64,000 nucleotides of DNA, taken from NCBI RefSeq assembly GCF_000231445.1, contig NZ_AGFR01000001.1, forward strand, positions 1 through 64,000. The letters run 5' to 3'. A program made the translations under genes and the position numbers. Every line of letters starts with the position of its first letter. Position 1 is the first letter of the stretch. This stretch comes from Commensalibacter intestini A911 (lineage in GTDB: Bacteria > Pseudomonadota > Alphaproteobacteria > Acetobacterales > Acetobacteraceae). The notes under the pieces were generated by a model. The model was not told the DNA's origin and did no database searches. It saw only the letters and a program-made list of their open reading frames with translations. Below, piece by piece: positions 20,876 to 29,422 of this stretch.

Positions 20876-22696
20876 ATGAAAATCCGTAACATTGCCATTA
20901 TTGCACACGTTGACCATGGCAAGACAACACTAGTAGATCAGTTACTACAACAATCTGGAACTTTTCGTGAGAATCAACATGTTGTTGAACGTGCGATGGA
21001 TAGTAATGATTTAGAACGTGAACGTGGTATTACAATTTTGGCAAAATGTACATCTGTTGTTTGGAATGATGTACGGATTAATATTATTGATACCCCAGGC
21101 CATGCTGACTTCGGTGGTGAAGTTGAACGTATTTTGTCAATGGTGGATGGTGCTGTTGTATTGGTCGATGCTGCTGAAGGTGCATTGCCACAAACAAAAT
21201 TCGTGGTTGCTAAAGCATTAAAACGTGGATTACGTCCAATCGTTGTTGTGAATAAAGTGGATCGTTCTGATGCACGTGCTGATGAAGTGCATGATGAAGT
21301 ATTCGATTTGTTTGCTGCTCAAGGTGCAAATGATGAGCAACTTGATTTCCCAATGCTTTATGCATCTGGTCGTCAAGGATGGGCAGATTACGTTGTTGAA
21401 GGTCATAAAGAAGATTTAAGCTCTTTATTTGATTTGATTGTTAAGCATGTGCCTGCTCCAAATGTAAATAAAGATGCTCCTTTTGCAATGGTTGCTAGTA
21501 TTCTAGAATATGACAACTTCTTAGGTCGTATTTTGACTGGTCGCGTAGAGCATGGAACAGCAAAAGTAAATATGCCAGTTCGTGTATTACGTACCGATGG
21601 AACCATTGTTGAAACCGGTCGTATTAGTAAATTGTTGGCATTCCGTGGCTTGGAACGCGTTCCTGTTGATGAAGTTCAAGCTGGGGATATCGTTGCGATT
21701 GCTGGTCTTTCCGATGCAACCGTTTCTGAAACTATTGCTTCTCCTGAAGTAACAGAAGCATTACACGCAGATCCAATCGATCCACCAACATTGTCTATGA
21801 CTTTCCGTATTAATGATGGTCCTTTGGGCGGTCGTGAAGGAAAGAAAGTGACGTCTCGTCAGATTCGTGAACGTTTATTCCGTGAAGTTGAAAGTAACGT
21901 TGCGATTAAAGTAACTGATAGTAATGAAACTGATGCGTTTGAAGTCGCAGGTCGTGGGGAATTACAATTGGGTGTGTTAATTGAAACCATGCGTCGCGAA
22001 GGGTTTGAGTTAACAATTGGTCGTCCAAAAGTATTAACACGTATTAACGAAGAAACTGGTGAAAAAGAAGAACCATACGAAGAAGTGTTGGTTGATGTTG
22101 ATGAGCCTTATTCTGGCGTTGTTGTTGAAAAATTATCAGTGCGTAAAGGGGTCATGCAAGACATGAATCCATCCGGTGGTGGTAAAGTTCGATTGACATT
22201 TTCGATTCCATCACGAGGATTAATTGGATATCATAATGAGTTCTTAACAGATACTCGTGGTACTGGGATTATGAACCGTCTATTCTCAGGATACGGTCCA
22301 TGGGCAGGTGCAATTCCTGGTCGTCGTAATGGATCATTAATTTCTGCTGAAGATGGTGTTGCGGTTCAGTATTCTTTATTCTCTTTACAAGACCGTGGGA
22401 CTTTATTCGTCAGTAATGGTGAAAAAGTTTATGTTGGTATGATTTTGGGTGAGCATTCTCGTGAAAATGATTTGGATGTTAATCCAGTTAGAGAAAAGAA
22501 ATTAACTAATATCCGTGCCGCAGGTAAAGATGAAGCTTTATTGTTAGTTCCACCTCGTAAAATGTCTTTGGAACAAGCAATTGCTTATATTGAAGATGAT
22601 GAGTTGGTTGAAGTGACTCCATCAGCAGTACGTATTCGTAAGCTTTATTTGAATCCACATGATCGTAAAAAGAATTCTCGCCAAAAAAGTGCTTAA
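20876..22696 (+). CDS. typA: Ribosome-associated GTPase TypA/BipA
   Basis: The 606-residue protein is a translational GTPase. G1 is AHVDHGKTTLVDQLL (about residues 10-24), G2 and G3 lie in RERGITI and DTPGHADFGGEVERI, and G4 is NKVDR (about 126). EF-G-like domains III and V and the BipA-specific C-terminal domain follow (SGGGKVRLTFSIPSRGLIGYHNEFLTDTRG, about 435-465). BipA acts on ribosomes, mainly under cold or stress. A strong terminator follows. Confidence 0.97.
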   Translation: MKIRNIAIIAHVDHGKTTLVDQLLQQSGTFRENQHVVERAMDSNDLERERGITILAKCTSVVWNDVRINIIDTPGHADFGGEVERILSMVDGAVVLVDAAEGALPQTKFVVAKALKRGLRPIVVVNKVDRSDARADEVHDEVFDLFAAQGANDEQLDFPMLYASGRQGWADYVVEGHKEDLSSLFDLIVKHVPAPNVNKDAPFAMVASILEYDNFLGRILTGRVEHGTAKVNMPVRVLRTDGTIVETGRISKLLAFRGLERVPVDEVQAGDIVAIAGLSDATVSETIASPEVTEALHADPIDPPTLSMTFRINDGPLGGREGKKVTSRQIRERLFREVESNVAIKVTDSNETDAFEVAGRGELQLGVLIETMRREGFELTIGRPKVLTRINEETGEKEEPYEEVLVDVDEPYSGVVVEKLSVRKGVMQDMNPSGGGKVRLTFSIPSRGLIGYHNEFLTDTRGTGIMNRLFSGYGPWAGAIPGRRNGSLISAEDGVAVQYSLFSLQDRGTLFVSNGEKVYVGMILGEHSRENDLDVNPVREKKLTNIRAAGKDEALLLVPPRKMSLEQAIAYIEDDELVEVTPSAVRIRKLYLNPHDRKKNSRQKSA

Positions 22697-22713
22697 TTCT
22701 TGTAACTAAATGT

Positions 22714-22752
22714 AAAAAGGCCACCTTAATTCATTTTAAGGTGGCCTTTTTT
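22714..22752 (+). terminator. Rho-independent terminator of typA
   Basis: A perfect 16-bp stem (22714-22729 with 22736-22751) with a six-base loop contains GGCCACC/GGTGGCC and ends in six T residues. The A run on the left arm would also make it work leftward. Confidence 0.9.
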
Positions 22753-22888
22753 GTAACAAATTGTATAATACTAACTCTATGCTTTTACTGGTTTTTTATA
22801 CATTGTGACCGAAATATGCCATTTTCTATCTTTTAAAGGTGGCAGTGAAAGATATAATCAGACCAAAATATGGCGATTATGTAAAAAA

Positions 22889-22917
22889 TTGTAACAAAAT
22901 CAAAATTTAAATATAAG
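22889..22917 (+). promoter_or_regulatory. Predicted promoter of the histidine-repeat protein gene
   Basis: TTGTAA (22889-22894) and TATAAG (22912-22917) are separated by exactly 17 bases; the -10 box matches consensus at five of six positions. The start point would fall near 22924, giving an 80-base leader. A perfect GACATGTC palindrome (22917-22924) overlaps the -10 edge and start point and could be an operator. The rest of 22753-23005 shows no gene. Confidence 0.5.
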
Positions 22918-23005
22918 ACATGTCAAAAACATTGTGTTAGCTTTTACTCATGTCGAAACAACATACGTTTTCGATCCTGTTATTTCTAAATTATGGTGAT
23001 ATAAA

Positions 23006-23299
23006 ATGAAATTATTTTCTACTCTTTCAACAGTTCTTTCAACTGTAGCTGTTTTAGCTTTCGCTGCTCCTGCATTCGCTCAAGAAGCTCCTTCAGCTCC
23101 TCCAGCAGCTCCAGCACAAGGTGCTCCAGCTCCAGAAGGTCATGGTCCACAAGGTCCAGCAGCAGGTGAACATCATGGTAAACCAGCTCATCATGGTAAA
23201 AAAGCTCACCAAGGTAAAAAAGCTCACCATGGTAAACCAGCTCATCATGGTAAAAAAGGCCCAGGTGCTGAACAAGCTCCAGCTCCAGAAGCAAACTAA
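23006..23299 (+). CDS. Small exported histidine/lysine-repeat protein
   Basis: This 97-residue protein has a clear Sec signal peptide (residues 1-25, ending AFA before QEAPS). A Pro/Ala-rich stretch follows (26-54), then five six-residue repeats of the form H-H/Q-G-K-K/P-A (residues 56-85), and a short acidic/Ala tail. The mature protein has no Cys and almost no hydrophobic residues, so it should be unfolded in the periplasm. I do not recognise a named family; composition resembles acid-shock (Asr-like) and metal-buffering periplasmic peptides. Nearly identical codons are used in each repeat. It has its own predicted promoter and terminator. Confidence 0.75.
   Translation: MKLFSTLSTVLSTVAVLAFAAPAFAQEAPSAPPAAPAQGAPAPEGHGPQGPAAGEHHGKPAHHGKKAHQGKKAHHGKPAHHGKKGPGAEQAPAPEAN
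23171..23260 (+). repeat. Five tandem 18-bp coding repeats
   Basis: Five consecutive 18-base units, each starting with a His codon pair (His-Gln in the third), encode the HHGKPA/HHGKKA-type motif. Units 1 and 4 end in Pro-Ala codons, units 2 and 3 in Lys-Ala and unit 5 in Lys-Gly. The high nucleotide identity suggests recent duplication or ongoing copy-number change. Confidence 0.9.
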
Positions 23300-23330
23300 T
23301 TCTAGCTTCTCATAAGTAGTTTTCAGAGAG

Positions 23331-23364
23331 AGAGAGATAGTGGTTTCACTATCTCTCTTTTTTT
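23331..23364 (+). terminator. Rho-independent terminator of the histidine-repeat gene
   Basis: A 12-bp perfect stem (23331-23342 with 23347-23358) with a tight four-base loop is followed by six T residues. It ends a monocistronic transcript. Confidence 0.88.
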
Positions 23365-23478
23365 ATGGAATGGTATATAAAAAATAGAAATGCAGATGCT
23401 TTATAAAATGCATATCATTTTTGTTAGGTTATATTTATTCTATTTTAGTAAATATAGAATAAGCGTCTTTGTAATGCT

Positions 23479-24615
23479 TTAAAAACCTTTATAAATACGA
23501 TGATAGCGATTCCCTAAAGCGGTTAAGATTTCGTATCCAATAGTTTCTGCTTGTGGTGCAATTTGATCAATAGGGCAGCGATCCCCGATCATTTCAATAC
23601 TATCGCCGACTTGAATTGCAGATTCTGGTAAATCTGTAATATCAATACATAGAGAATCCATTGATACGCGCCCGAGTAAGGCAAGAGGAATATTAGGAAA
23701 ATCTGGACTAATTGCAGATATTTTATGGCTAAAAGCACGAAAGAAACCATCAGCATAACCAATAGAGATTAAAGCCAGTCTCATCGCTTTGGGTGTTGTA
23801 AAGGTTGCTCCATATCCAATAAATGCTCCTTTAGGAACGTGACGTGTTTGAATAATTTTCCCTCGTAGAGAAATAACATTTTGCATAGGATTGGGCTGGT
23901 TTGCTGTTGGGTTGCCACCATAGAGGGCTACTCCTGGTCGTACGATATCAAAATGCCAATCATTCCCTAAGAAAATACCACTAGAAGCTGCTAGACTCGA
24001 ACGAGTGTTGGGGACTAACTGTTTCAAAGTTTGAAATTGTTTTAATTGATGCTGATTTGCAGGATGATTCGGTGTATCTCCGCAAGCTAAGTGACTCATG
24101 ACGAGTGTTGGTTGGAAAATATCCCAATTGATATGTTGGAGTTGATCGATTTCGTCGTGGCCGATTCCAAATCTGGACATGCCTGTATCAAATTGTATGC
24201 CAGCAGAATAAGAAACCTGATGATCTTTACATAATGAAGACCATCTTTGTAATTGATTGATATCATTTAGAATCGGGGTTAGGTGGTGTTCTAGGAAAAG
24301 CGATTCTGTTTGGTGTGGAAGGCCATGTAATACATAGATAGGATATTCTTTTCCTAAAATACTTCTTAGTGCGATTCCTTCATCAAGATGCGCGACAAAA
24401 AACTCCTTGCATCCTGCTTTGGCTAATGCTTTGGCAACAGGGATCATTCCTAAAGAATAGGCGTCTGCTTTAACAACTGCTCCGCATTGTGCGGGGGCAA
24501 CCTTTTTTTGTAAATAATGATAATTCTGTACAATTGCAGAAAGATCAATATGTAGTTCAGCCCCGGCATGTTTTGTAAATAAAGTGGGATCAACAAAAGG
24601 ATATGGTTGTGACAT
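23479..24615 (-). CDS. alr: Alanine racemase
   Basis: The 378-residue protein is a fold-III PLP enzyme making D-alanine for peptidoglycan. The PLP lysine is K49 in GAVVKADAYSLGM. Also visible are the GMSRFGIG segment, the RPGVALYGGNP motif and the C-terminal MDSLCIDITD segment typical of Alr. The N-terminus (HAGAELHIDLSAIVQNYHYL) fits the family. It lies 20 bases downstream of the ferredoxin reductase gene on the same strand, so the two may be co-transcribed. Confidence 0.94.
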   Translation of the reverse strand: MSQPYPFVDPTLFTKHAGAELHIDLSAIVQNYHYLQKKVAPAQCGAVVKADAYSLGMIPVAKALAKAGCKEFFVAHLDEGIALRSILGKEYPIYVLHGLPHQTESLFLEHHLTPILNDINQLQRWSSLCKDHQVSYSAGIQFDTGMSRFGIGHDEIDQLQHINWDIFQPTLVMSHLACGDTPNHPANQHQLKQFQTLKQLVPNTRSSLAASSGIFLGNDWHFDIVRPGVALYGGNPTANQPNPMQNVISLRGKIIQTRHVPKGAFIGYGATFTTPKAMRLALISIGYADGFFRAFSHKISAISPDFPNIPLALLGRVSMDSLCIDITDLPESAIQVGDSIEMIGDRCPIDQIAPQAETIGYEILTALGNRYHRIYKGF

Positions 24616-24635
24616 GCAAACGCCTTTAATTTAGG

Positions 24636-25655
24636 TTATTGGCCAGGAATTCCTTGCGTGGTGGAATGTTCAAAATGAAGTGCCATATCTGGATAAACAA
24701 CAGCATGTGCAGCATGTGCAGCCATTGCACATTCGCTGAATCCTTGAAGGATTAGTTTTAATTTGCCAGGATATTGTGCAATATCGCCAATGGCGTAAAT
24801 GCCTTCTTTGCTGGTTTGTAATGTTGCTTGATGTACAGGAATACGACCTTGATTGGTTTCAATACCCCAAGATTGTAATGGGCCCAGATCTGTTGTTAAA
24901 CCAAAGAAAGCCAAGAGATGATCTGCTTTTAAGTGTTGCACTTCACCATCTAAAGAGATTACATCCACGTGGCTTAAGCTACCTTGCTCGCCATGGAGTT
25001 GATGAAGTTGATAAGGGACGAGTTTTTTGATTTTTTGCTCAGCAATGGCAGCATCCAAACGACATAGGCTTTCTGGAGCAGCACGGAAACGATCTCTGCG
25101 ATGAACGAGGGAAATAGAATTCGCTTTGTCTTTTAATGCTAAAGCCCAATCAACAGCAGAGTCACCACCGCCTGCAATGACGATATCTTTGCCAATGAAT
25201 TGATCACTATATCGAACATAATAATGAATATTTCCAGCCTGTTCAAATTGTTCGATATTTTCTAAAGGGGGACGATTAGGACCAAATGAGCCGGCACCTG
25301 CAGCAATAATGACTGCTTTTGTATGGATTTCATCCCCTTTGTGGGTAATCAGAGTAAAATTACCTTTTTCTCCTTTAAGGGTAGTGACTGTTTTTGAAAG
25401 GAGACGAGGCACAGAAAATGGCTCGATTTGCTTCTCGAGAGAATCAATTAAGGCTTGTGCGGTAATTGAAGGATGTGCAGGAATGTCATAAATAGGTTTT
25501 TCTGGGTATAAAGCTGAACATTGTCCTCCTACATGTTCCAATGTATCAATCAGGACACAAGTCATTTTTAACATACTGCATTCAAATGCAGCAAATAACC
25601 CTGTGGGACCTGCACCAATAATGGCAACATCGGTAGAGATGGATGATTTTGTCAT
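24636..25655 (-). CDS. Ferredoxin-NADP(+) reductase, thioredoxin reductase-like type
   Basis: The 339-residue flavoprotein has an FAD motif GAGPTGLFAAFE (about residues 14-25), the VGGQCSALYPEKPIYDIPA segment, an NADPH motif IAGGGDSAVDWAL (about 160-172) and a C-terminal GDIAQYPGKLKLI FAD segment. It lacks the CxxC redox pair of true thioredoxin reductases, which places it in the TrxR-like FNR family (YumC-type). It should shuttle electrons between NADPH and ferredoxin or flavodoxin. Confidence 0.88.
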   Translation of the reverse strand: MTKSSISTDVAIIGAGPTGLFAAFECSMLKMTCVLIDTLEHVGGQCSALYPEKPIYDIPAHPSITAQALIDSLEKQIEPFSVPRLLSKTVTTLKGEKGNFTLITHKGDEIHTKAVIIAAGAGSFGPNRPPLENIEQFEQAGNIHYYVRYSDQFIGKDIVIAGGGDSAVDWALALKDKANSISLVHRRDRFRAAPESLCRLDAAIAEQKIKKLVPYQLHQLHGEQGSLSHVDVISLDGEVQHLKADHLLAFFGLTTDLGPLQSWGIETNQGRIPVHQATLQTSKEGIYAIGDIAQYPGKLKLILQGFSECAMAAHAAHAVVYPDMALHFEHSTTQGIPGQ

Positions 25656-25876
25656 AGCTTTTGACCCTTAATGATTCACCGTAAAAATATTGTGGTTTTG
25701 GTATTTATTTTTAAAAGCGCAATATACTGTATCATAATGGTTTTATAAATAACTTCCCTTTGTAATATAATATGTATAACACCATTTTATAAAGAATAAG
25801 CAACTCTATATGCTAAAAGATAAAGAAAATTATAGCATCGGATTAAAGTAAGCTGCTGGATAAAGGGATTTAAAAG

Positions 25877-26326
25877 ATGGAAGAGTTACTCTATGCATTG
25901 CCAGATTTAGAGGCAACAGAGGCATTAGCGCAAAAAATTGCACAACATATTCGCAAACAAGATTCTATCTTATTATTTGGCCCTTTAGGCGTTGGAAAAA
26001 CTTCTTTGGCGCGTGCATTATTAAGAGCGGTGTGTAAAGATCCAGACATGGAAGTGCCTAGTCCTTCTTTTACGTTAGTACAGCAATATGACATCTCTGA
26101 CTTTTCTTTGTATCATTATGACTTATGGCGTTTGCAAGATGAGGAAGAGTTAATAGAGCTTGATTGGGATGATGCCAGAGAAGGAGTGACCTTGGTCGAG
26201 TGGCCAGAAAGATTAGGCAGCTTATTACCAGAAGATAGCTTGCAAATTCATCTTTCGATTCAGTCAGAGACAATGCGACAAGCAAAATTAATCGGTTGGA
26301 AAGATCGTTTATCTTTGTTGCCATGA
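25877..26326 (+). CDS. tsaE: tRNA threonylcarbamoyladenosine biosynthesis ATPase TsaE
   Basis: The 149-residue protein has a Walker A GPLGVGKT (residues 35-42), the SPSFTLVQQYD segment and the YHYDLWRL and VEWPERL motifs of TsaE. With TsaB/TsaD it supports t6A modification of ANN-decoding tRNAs. The gene heads a run with addB and addA; in many alphaproteobacteria tsaE lies close to addAB. Start ATG 25877. Confidence 0.94.
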   Translation: MEELLYALPDLEATEALAQKIAQHIRKQDSILLFGPLGVGKTSLARALLRAVCKDPDMEVPSPSFTLVQQYDISDFSLYHYDLWRLQDEEELIELDWDDAREGVTLVEWPERLGSLLPEDSLQIHLSIQSETMRQAKLIGWKDRLSLLP

Positions 26327-26374
26327 CAATATAAGAATTTTTGGTTTTTGGTAAAATAGGGAAAAAATAGCAGC

Positions 26375-29300
26375 ATGAATGTAATCTCTATACCGTTTAA
26401 TATGCCATTTTTAGAAATCTTGGCAAAGCGCTGGATCAATGCAGCACAAGATCAACCGGATATGATCCGTCAAGGTATGATTCTGGTTCCTAACCAAAGA
26501 ACCGTGAAAGCTTTAATTGATACTTTTTTAAGGATTACCAAAGGAAAACCTATTTTACTTCCTCGAATTATATCGATTGGGGCAATTGATGAATCGGCTT
26601 TGATTTTAAAAGGCGATCATGCTTTTGCACTGCCTCCTGCAGTTGATCCTATTTTGCGCACTTCTGTATTAACCAAGCTGATTATGAAAATGGATCAGTC
26701 TTTGGAACATAAAGAACAAGCCGGAGAAATATGGAAGTTGGCATGTTCTTTGACGGAGTTAATGGATGAGGCAGAATGGGCTGATTGTTCTTTAAAAGAG
26801 GCTTTGCCAAAAGCAGTTGAGGGAGAATATGCACAGCATTGGCAAAACATTCTGCAATTTTTAAGTATTATTACAGAAATCTGGCCGCAGTGGTTACTGG
26901 ATAATCAAGTGATGAATCCTGTTGCTCGTAAAGTAGCATTACTGCGTATACAAGCAAAATATTGGCAAGAATTTGGGGTTGCTGCATCGATATGGGCTGT
27001 TGGATTTATTGATGCTCGTCCTGCGGTGGTGGAATTGCTTTCTTCTATTATCAATCTTCCTAATGGAAAATTGATTGTGACGGGAGTACAAGAGGATTTG
27101 CCTGAAGAGATTTGGAATAATCTCGCATTAACGCATCCTTATGCCGAAATGGCAAAAATGTTCGTAGCTCTGGGGATTCAACGCTCTAAGATTCAGTATT
27201 GGTCAGAAGAACAGTTCCTTGTGCCACATGAACGAGTGGAGGCTTTTCAACAAACCTTATTGCCTGCGGAGTTACTTGATCAGTGGCTCATAGGACAAGA
27301 TTCGGTTACTTTGCCCGATTGTTATTTATCTGAACCCACCGATCAACAGCAAGAAGCAGTTTCTATTGCATTAATGATTCGTGATGCTTTGGAGCAACCT
27401 GAAAAAAGAGTAGCATTGGTAACGCCTGATCGAAACCTAGCAATGCGCGTTGCATTAGAGCTAGGACGTTGGGGGATTATTGCAGATGACAGTGCGGGGG
27501 AGCCTTTATATAAAACACCAGCAGCAATTCTGTTAAGTCTGGTCGTCAGGGCATGTATAGAGAAATTCACGCCAGTTTCGTTACTTGCTTTGTTAAAACA
27601 TCCTTTTGTTTGTTGTGGGTATGCGCATAGAACTTGTCGTGAATATACACGTTTATTAGAAGTGAATATTTTACGACAATTTGCAGCTTCAGGTTTGGAA
27701 ACAATTGGATATGCCACTCGTCAGAGAATTGCAGAGCTTGAGCTCACACATCCAGAACATTTAGGCGAACAGTCAGTACAATTTATATCGCATGCTTATG
27801 AAATTCTGAATCTCATCCATTTACTCGAAAAATTAATTGCGCCTTTATTAGTGGGCAATTATAAACGTCCTCTGGATCAGTGGGCCATTGCATTAGTCGA
27901 AGTTGTTGAATCTTTAACTTCGAATAGTGAACAGGCAGGCGAAGATGTGTTATGGACAGCCGAAGAGGGGAATGCTCTGGCTGAGCATTTGCGGAATTTA
28001 ATCGCTGAAGCACAAATCCTGACAGATATTACGTTACAAGAATTCGAAGGGATTTTAAACGCATCTTATACAGGGATGATTGTGCATACACGTCGTGTTT
28101 TACGTGGGCGTAAAGATAAAGAACTTCATCCCAGAGTTTATATTTGGGGATTGATTGAAGCACGCTTGCAAGTCGTTGACATGGTTATTTTAGGGGGATT
28201 ATCCGAAGGGGTATGGCCACCTGTAATTGATTCTGGTCCTTGGATTAGTCGACCAATGCGTAGTAAAATAGGTATTCCCTTGCCAGATGCAGAAGTTGGA
28301 CGTTCTGCTTATGACTTTATGTTAATTTGTTGCTCGGTTTCAGAAATTATATTGTCTGTGCCTTTGCAAAGGGATAATGCCCCTGTTGTACCTTCTCGTT
28401 GGATTACGCGATTAAAGGCATGGTTAAAAGGGCGACAAGGAACTATTGCTGCACATCCAGCCCTCCAATGGGCAAAATTATTAGATCAACCCAAGGGGGC
28501 AGCACAACCTGTTCCTGCACCACGGCCCACGCCGCCTTTGAAATGGCGACCTAAAACGATTTCGATTACTGATGTTGAATATTGGTTAAAAGACCCTTAC
28601 GAGATTTATGCAAAACGGATTTTAAAGCTTAGGAAAATTGTAGGACTTGAAGAAGATCGCTCTGCCAGTATTTTTGGGAATGTGGTTCACGAAGGTTTAA
28701 AAAAAGCGTATCAACAAATTGGCTGGGATGAACAAGTTATCAAGGATTGTATGATCCAAGCGCTGGAAGAGCGTCGTGATATTATTCCTTCTATGTGTGA
28801 ATGGTGGCGATCCAGAGTGTTGAAGATCGCAGAATGGGTATATGTAGAAGAGCAAATAAGACGGGATCAAAAGAATTTTGGCCGTGTTTATTCGGAAATC
28901 TCTGGTTCTTATGATTTTTCACAAGAGGCAGGAATTCCATTTACGTTGCGTGGAATTGCAGATCGTATTGATTTTAATTATGATGGCACGATTGAAATAT
29001 TTGATTATAAAACAGGTCAAGCACCTTCTATTACTAGTGTAAAAAATGGTTCTGCTCCCCAATTACCCTTAGAAGCTGCGATGATTTATCGTGGTGCTTT
29101 TGGTCAAAATCTTTCTGATCGAATTATTACTCAGCTTTATTATTGGAAGCTGAAAGGGGGATTGGACAATGATGAGCAAATTAAAATTGCCAAGAAAACT
29201 TCCGAAGTAACAATGGAAAATGAGATTTATTTTTTATCTCAACTTTATTGGGAATCTTTGATTCGTTTGATTAAACAATATAATGATCCGAAACAGCCTT

Positions 29301-29422
29301 ATTTATCTCGTCCTCGCCCTCATTTATTTGATAAATCTGCAAGCGGTGGCATTCCAAGATTTGGTGATTATGCACATCTGGCTAGAGTATTGGAGTGGAG
29401 CTCTATGGCGGGGGAAGAGTAA
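26375..29422 (+). CDS. addB: Double-strand break repair protein AddB
   Basis: The 1015-residue protein matches alphaproteobacterial AddB. It has an inactive helicase-like N-terminal region (LVPNQRTVKALIDTFL near residue 40, without a Walker A lysine motif) and a C-terminal RecB-family nuclease. The nuclease has GNVVHEGLKKAY (about 768-779) and the catalytic motif GTIEIFDYKTGQ (about 870-881). AddB partners AddA in resecting broken ends before RecA loading. Its stop overlaps the addA start (TAATG). Confidence 0.92.
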   Translation: MNVISIPFNMPFLEILAKRWINAAQDQPDMIRQGMILVPNQRTVKALIDTFLRITKGKPILLPRIISIGAIDESALILKGDHAFALPPAVDPILRTSVLTKLIMKMDQSLEHKEQAGEIWKLACSLTELMDEAEWADCSLKEALPKAVEGEYAQHWQNILQFLSIITEIWPQWLLDNQVMNPVARKVALLRIQAKYWQEFGVAASIWAVGFIDARPAVVELLSSIINLPNGKLIVTGVQEDLPEEIWNNLALTHPYAEMAKMFVALGIQRSKIQYWSEEQFLVPHERVEAFQQTLLPAELLDQWLIGQDSVTLPDCYLSEPTDQQQEAVSIALMIRDALEQPEKRVALVTPDRNLAMRVALELGRWGIIADDSAGEPLYKTPAAILLSLVVRACIEKFTPVSLLALLKHPFVCCGYAHRTCREYTRLLEVNILRQFAASGLETIGYATRQRIAELELTHPEHLGEQSVQFISHAYEILNLIHLLEKLIAPLLVGNYKRPLDQWAIALVEVVESLTSNSEQAGEDVLWTAEEGNALAEHLRNLIAEAQILTDITLQEFEGILNASYTGMIVHTRRVLRGRKDKELHPRVYIWGLIEARLQVVDMVILGGLSEGVWPPVIDSGPWISRPMRSKIGIPLPDAEVGRSAYDFMLICCSVSEIILSVPLQRDNAPVVPSRWITRLKAWLKGRQGTIAAHPALQWAKLLDQPKGAAQPVPAPRPTPPLKWRPKTISITDVEYWLKDPYEIYAKRILKLRKIVGLEEDRSASIFGNVVHEGLKKAYQQIGWDEQVIKDCMIQALEERRDIIPSMCEWWRSRVLKIAEWVYVEEQIRRDQKNFGRVYSEISGSYDFSQEAGIPFTLRGIADRIDFNYDGTIEIFDYKTGQAPSITSVKNGSAPQLPLEAAMIYRGAFGQNLSDRIITQLYYWKLKGGLDNDEQIKIAKKTSEVTMENEIYFLSQLYWESLIRLIKQYNDPKQPYLSRPRPHLFDKSASGGIPRFGDYAHLARVLEWSSMAGEE

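Noticed and set aside
23019-23315. Long open frames on both strands over the histidine-repeat gene
   Set aside because: Tandem 18-bp repeats keep several frames open at once. Only the plus-strand frame from 23006 has a signal peptide, promoter and ribosome binding site.
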